15,569 nucleotides of DNA, taken from assembly GCA_016935775.1 (NCBI GenBank), contig JAFGQF010000218.1, positions 1 through 15,569 on the forward strand. The letters run 5' to 3'. The position numbers and the translations under genes are program-made. Position 1 is the stretch's first letter. Every line of letters starts with the position of its first letter. Positions 14,242 through 15,569 of this stretch are shown here, in pieces. Source of the DNA: Caldifarciminota bacterium (lineage in GTDB: Bacteria; Hydrothermota; Tepidihabitantia; Tepidihabitantales; Tepidihabitantaceae). The notes below the pieces were generated by a model. That model was not told where the DNA came from and searched no databases. It saw only the letters and a list, made by a program, of their open reading frames with translations.

Positions 14242-15569
14242 ATGTTGCTGCTGTCGCTGCTGTTTGCAGTTGTCCTCCAACCTCCGGCTGGAGTTGATGT
14301 CCACCAGGTCCATGTCGAGGATGGCCGGGCCAATGTCCTGGGCTGGGAGGTTCCGGACGACTCCGGCGTCAGTGGGTTCCGCGTACTGCGCCAGACCCAT
14401 GGCAACGAGCAATGGGATACCCTGGGCACGGCCGCCCGCCTGCACCCGCAGTACATAGACAACGAACTTCAGCCCGGTCAGCGCTACCGCTATCGCGTGG
14501 TCGCGCTGGCGCGCGGGTCGGTGGCAGCCTCAGAACCGACGGACTTCGTGCCGAAGGCACGCCCGGTGAACGTCAACCTCAACGTCCTGCTGACGGTGGC
14601 GCTGGCGGTGCTGCTTGGAACCGTCGGGGCCCGGCTGCTCAAGCGGCTGCGGATACCCCAGGTCGTTGCCTACATTCTGATCGGCCTCGGCCTGGGAGGC
14701 AGCGCGCTGGGCCTGATCGACGAGGCGACGCTCCAGGCGCTGACTCCACTCAGCCTGCTGGCGCTGGGGATTGTCGGGTTCAAGATCGGCGGCGAGCTCA
14801 AGCTGAGCCTGTTCCGCCGGTACGGCCGGAGCGTGCTGGTGATCCTGGTCGCGGAGGGGTTGGGTGCGTTCGTGGTGGTGACCGTGCTGGTCGGCCTGGT
14901 GTCGGGTAACTGGCCGTTGGCGATGGTCCTGGGTGCGATTGCATCGGCCACCGCACCCGCGGCGACGGCGAACGTGCTCTGGGAGTACCGGGCGATGGGC
15001 ATTCTGACAACGATGATCCTGGCGGTGGTCGCGCTGGATGACGGCCTGGCGCTGGTGCTGTTCGGGTTCGCGTCGTCTATCGCCAAGGTGATCGCCGGGG
15101 GCGGCACGTTTTCCCTGTTCCGCGCAATCGCCCAGCCGCTCTACGAGCTGCTGGGTGCGGTGCTGCTGGGTAGCCTGGCCGGCGTCGGGCTGAGGTTCGC
15201 GTACCGCCACGTGCGGGAGAAGGACCTGACAATGGCATTCGCACTGGGTTGCGTGTTGCTGGTGGTCGGCGCCGCCCAGGCGTTGGGGGTGGACCTGATA
15301 CTCACCGCGATGATCCTCGGGGCGGTGTTCTCGAACCTGGCCGGCAAGGCCGGCGACGAGGTGTTCGATTCGGTGCAGCGGTTCGCCCCGCCGATCTACG
15401 TGCTGTTCTTCGTGTTGGTCGGTGCCCACCTGCGCCTGGGAGAGATGACCTGGTTGGTCGCGCTGGTGGCGGCGCTCTACGTGCTCGGGCGAACCGCGGG
15501 CAAGGTCGTCGGGGTCTGGATTGGCGCCAGGTTGACCAGCGCGGCGCCGGTGGTTCGCAAGTACCTCGG
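14242..15569 (+). CDS. Signal peptide + fibronectin-III-like domain + CPA2-type cation/proton antiporter, cut by window edge
   Basis: The frame is open from ATG 14242 to the right edge (442 complete codons). An in-frame TAA at 14233-14235 fixes the start. Residues 1-13 are a hydrophobic leader. Residues 17-105 resemble a fibronectin type III fold (ANVLGWEVPDDSGVSGFRVL, then LQPGQRYRYRVVALA). From about 112 the protein is a multi-pass transporter of the monovalent cation:proton antiporter-2 class. It has RIPQVVAYILIGLGLG (137-152), SATAPAATANVLWEY (235-249) and VVALDDGLALVLF (262-274) with the Asp-Asp ion-binding pair at 266-267. The extra domain would sit outside the cytoplasm. Any C-terminal regulatory domain is beyond the window. 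No promoter with a -35 box is evident before it. Confidence 0.88.
   Translation, partial: MLLLSLLFAVVLQPPAGVDVHQVHVEDGRANVLGWEVPDDSGVSGFRVLRQTHGNEQWDTLGTAARLHPQYIDNELQPGQRYRYRVVALARGSVAASEPTDFVPKARPVNVNLNVLLTVALAVLLGTVGARLLKRLRIPQVVAYILIGLGLGGSALGLIDEATLQALTPLSLLALGIVGFKIGGELKLSLFRRYGRSVLVILVAEGLGAFVVVTVLVGLVSGNWPLAMVLGAIASATAPAATANVLWEYRAMGILTTMILAVVALDDGLALVLFGFASSIAKVIAGGGTFSLFRAIAQPLYELLGAVLLGSLAGVGLRFAYRHVREKDLTMAFALGCVLLVVGAAQALGVDLILTAMILGAVFSNLAGKAGDEVFDSVQRFAPPIYVLFFVLVGAHLRLGEMTWLVALVAALYVLGRTAGKVVGVWIGARLTSAAPVVRKYL

Noticed and set aside
14530..15429. A 299-codon open frame on the minus strand
   Set aside because: It lies wholly antisense to the antiporter gene, whose transport motifs are clear. 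Its His/Gln/Arg-rich translation is typical of the complement of GC-rich coding DNA.
1..15569. CRISPR arrays, tRNA or rRNA genes, insertion sequences, phage attachment sites
   Set aside because: I saw no spaced repeats, cloverleaf-like segments, transposase motifs or long terminal inverted repeats in reading the window.

Overview
The window is a gene-dense, GC-rich stretch of a bacterial chromosome with no RNA genes, mobile elements or CRISPR arrays visible. Two predicted outer-membrane beta-barrel proteins indicate a two-membraned bacterium. The barrel types (a PorV/PorQ-like protein and a helix-hairpin-helix plus barrel protein), together with the rest of the gene content, suggest an uncultured lineage of or near the FCB superphylum, such as candidate division WOR-3. 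That placement is inference from gene content and has not been tested by phylogeny.

Layout. (1) 1-501, minus strand: the N-terminal part of mnmG, running off the left edge. (2) 502-646: a divergent promoter region. (3) 647-3564: the alpha ribosomal operon rpsM-rpsK-rpsD-rpoA-rplQ, with a second promoter directly before rpsD. (4) 3568-5461: a tightly packed continuation with panD, a GlmU-N-like nucleotidyltransferase, a membrane-anchored LytR_C protein and rsfS. (5) 5513-6318: a PtsN-like PTS IIA protein and a short zinc-ribbon protein, followed by a strong hairpin. (6) 6368-9725: two envelope barrel proteins and a PHP phosphatase, all overlapping. (7) 9780-12701: a three-gene cluster of two HgdA/HgdB-like iron-sulfur proteins (COG3580 and COG3581 types) and their BadF/HgdC-type ATPase activator. 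(8) 12745-14223: a MEMO-AMMECR1 fusion. (9) 14242 to the right edge: a fibronectin-III-like domain fused to a CPA2-type cation/proton antiporter.

Three features stand out. First, promoters of sigma70 type are easy to see, and at least three (mnmG, rpsD, the COG3580 gene) put the predicted transcription start on, or within about 6 nt of, the start codon. Four of the five promoters found have exactly 16 bp between the -35 and -10 boxes. This suggests leaderless or near-leaderless mRNAs for promoter-proximal genes, while several genes inside operons carry good Shine-Dalgarno sites.

Second, the activase cluster looks like a self-contained ATP-driven low-potential electron-transfer system of unknown substrate. 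Each of the two partner proteins has three well-placed cysteines and a shared C-terminal DEHT...R.E motif, and the activator keeps both of its cluster cysteines. Third, the MEMO-AMMECR1 gene has two credible starts. One gives an exported protein, and the other is an internal start with a near-perfect Shine-Dalgarno that gives the usual cytosolic N-terminus.
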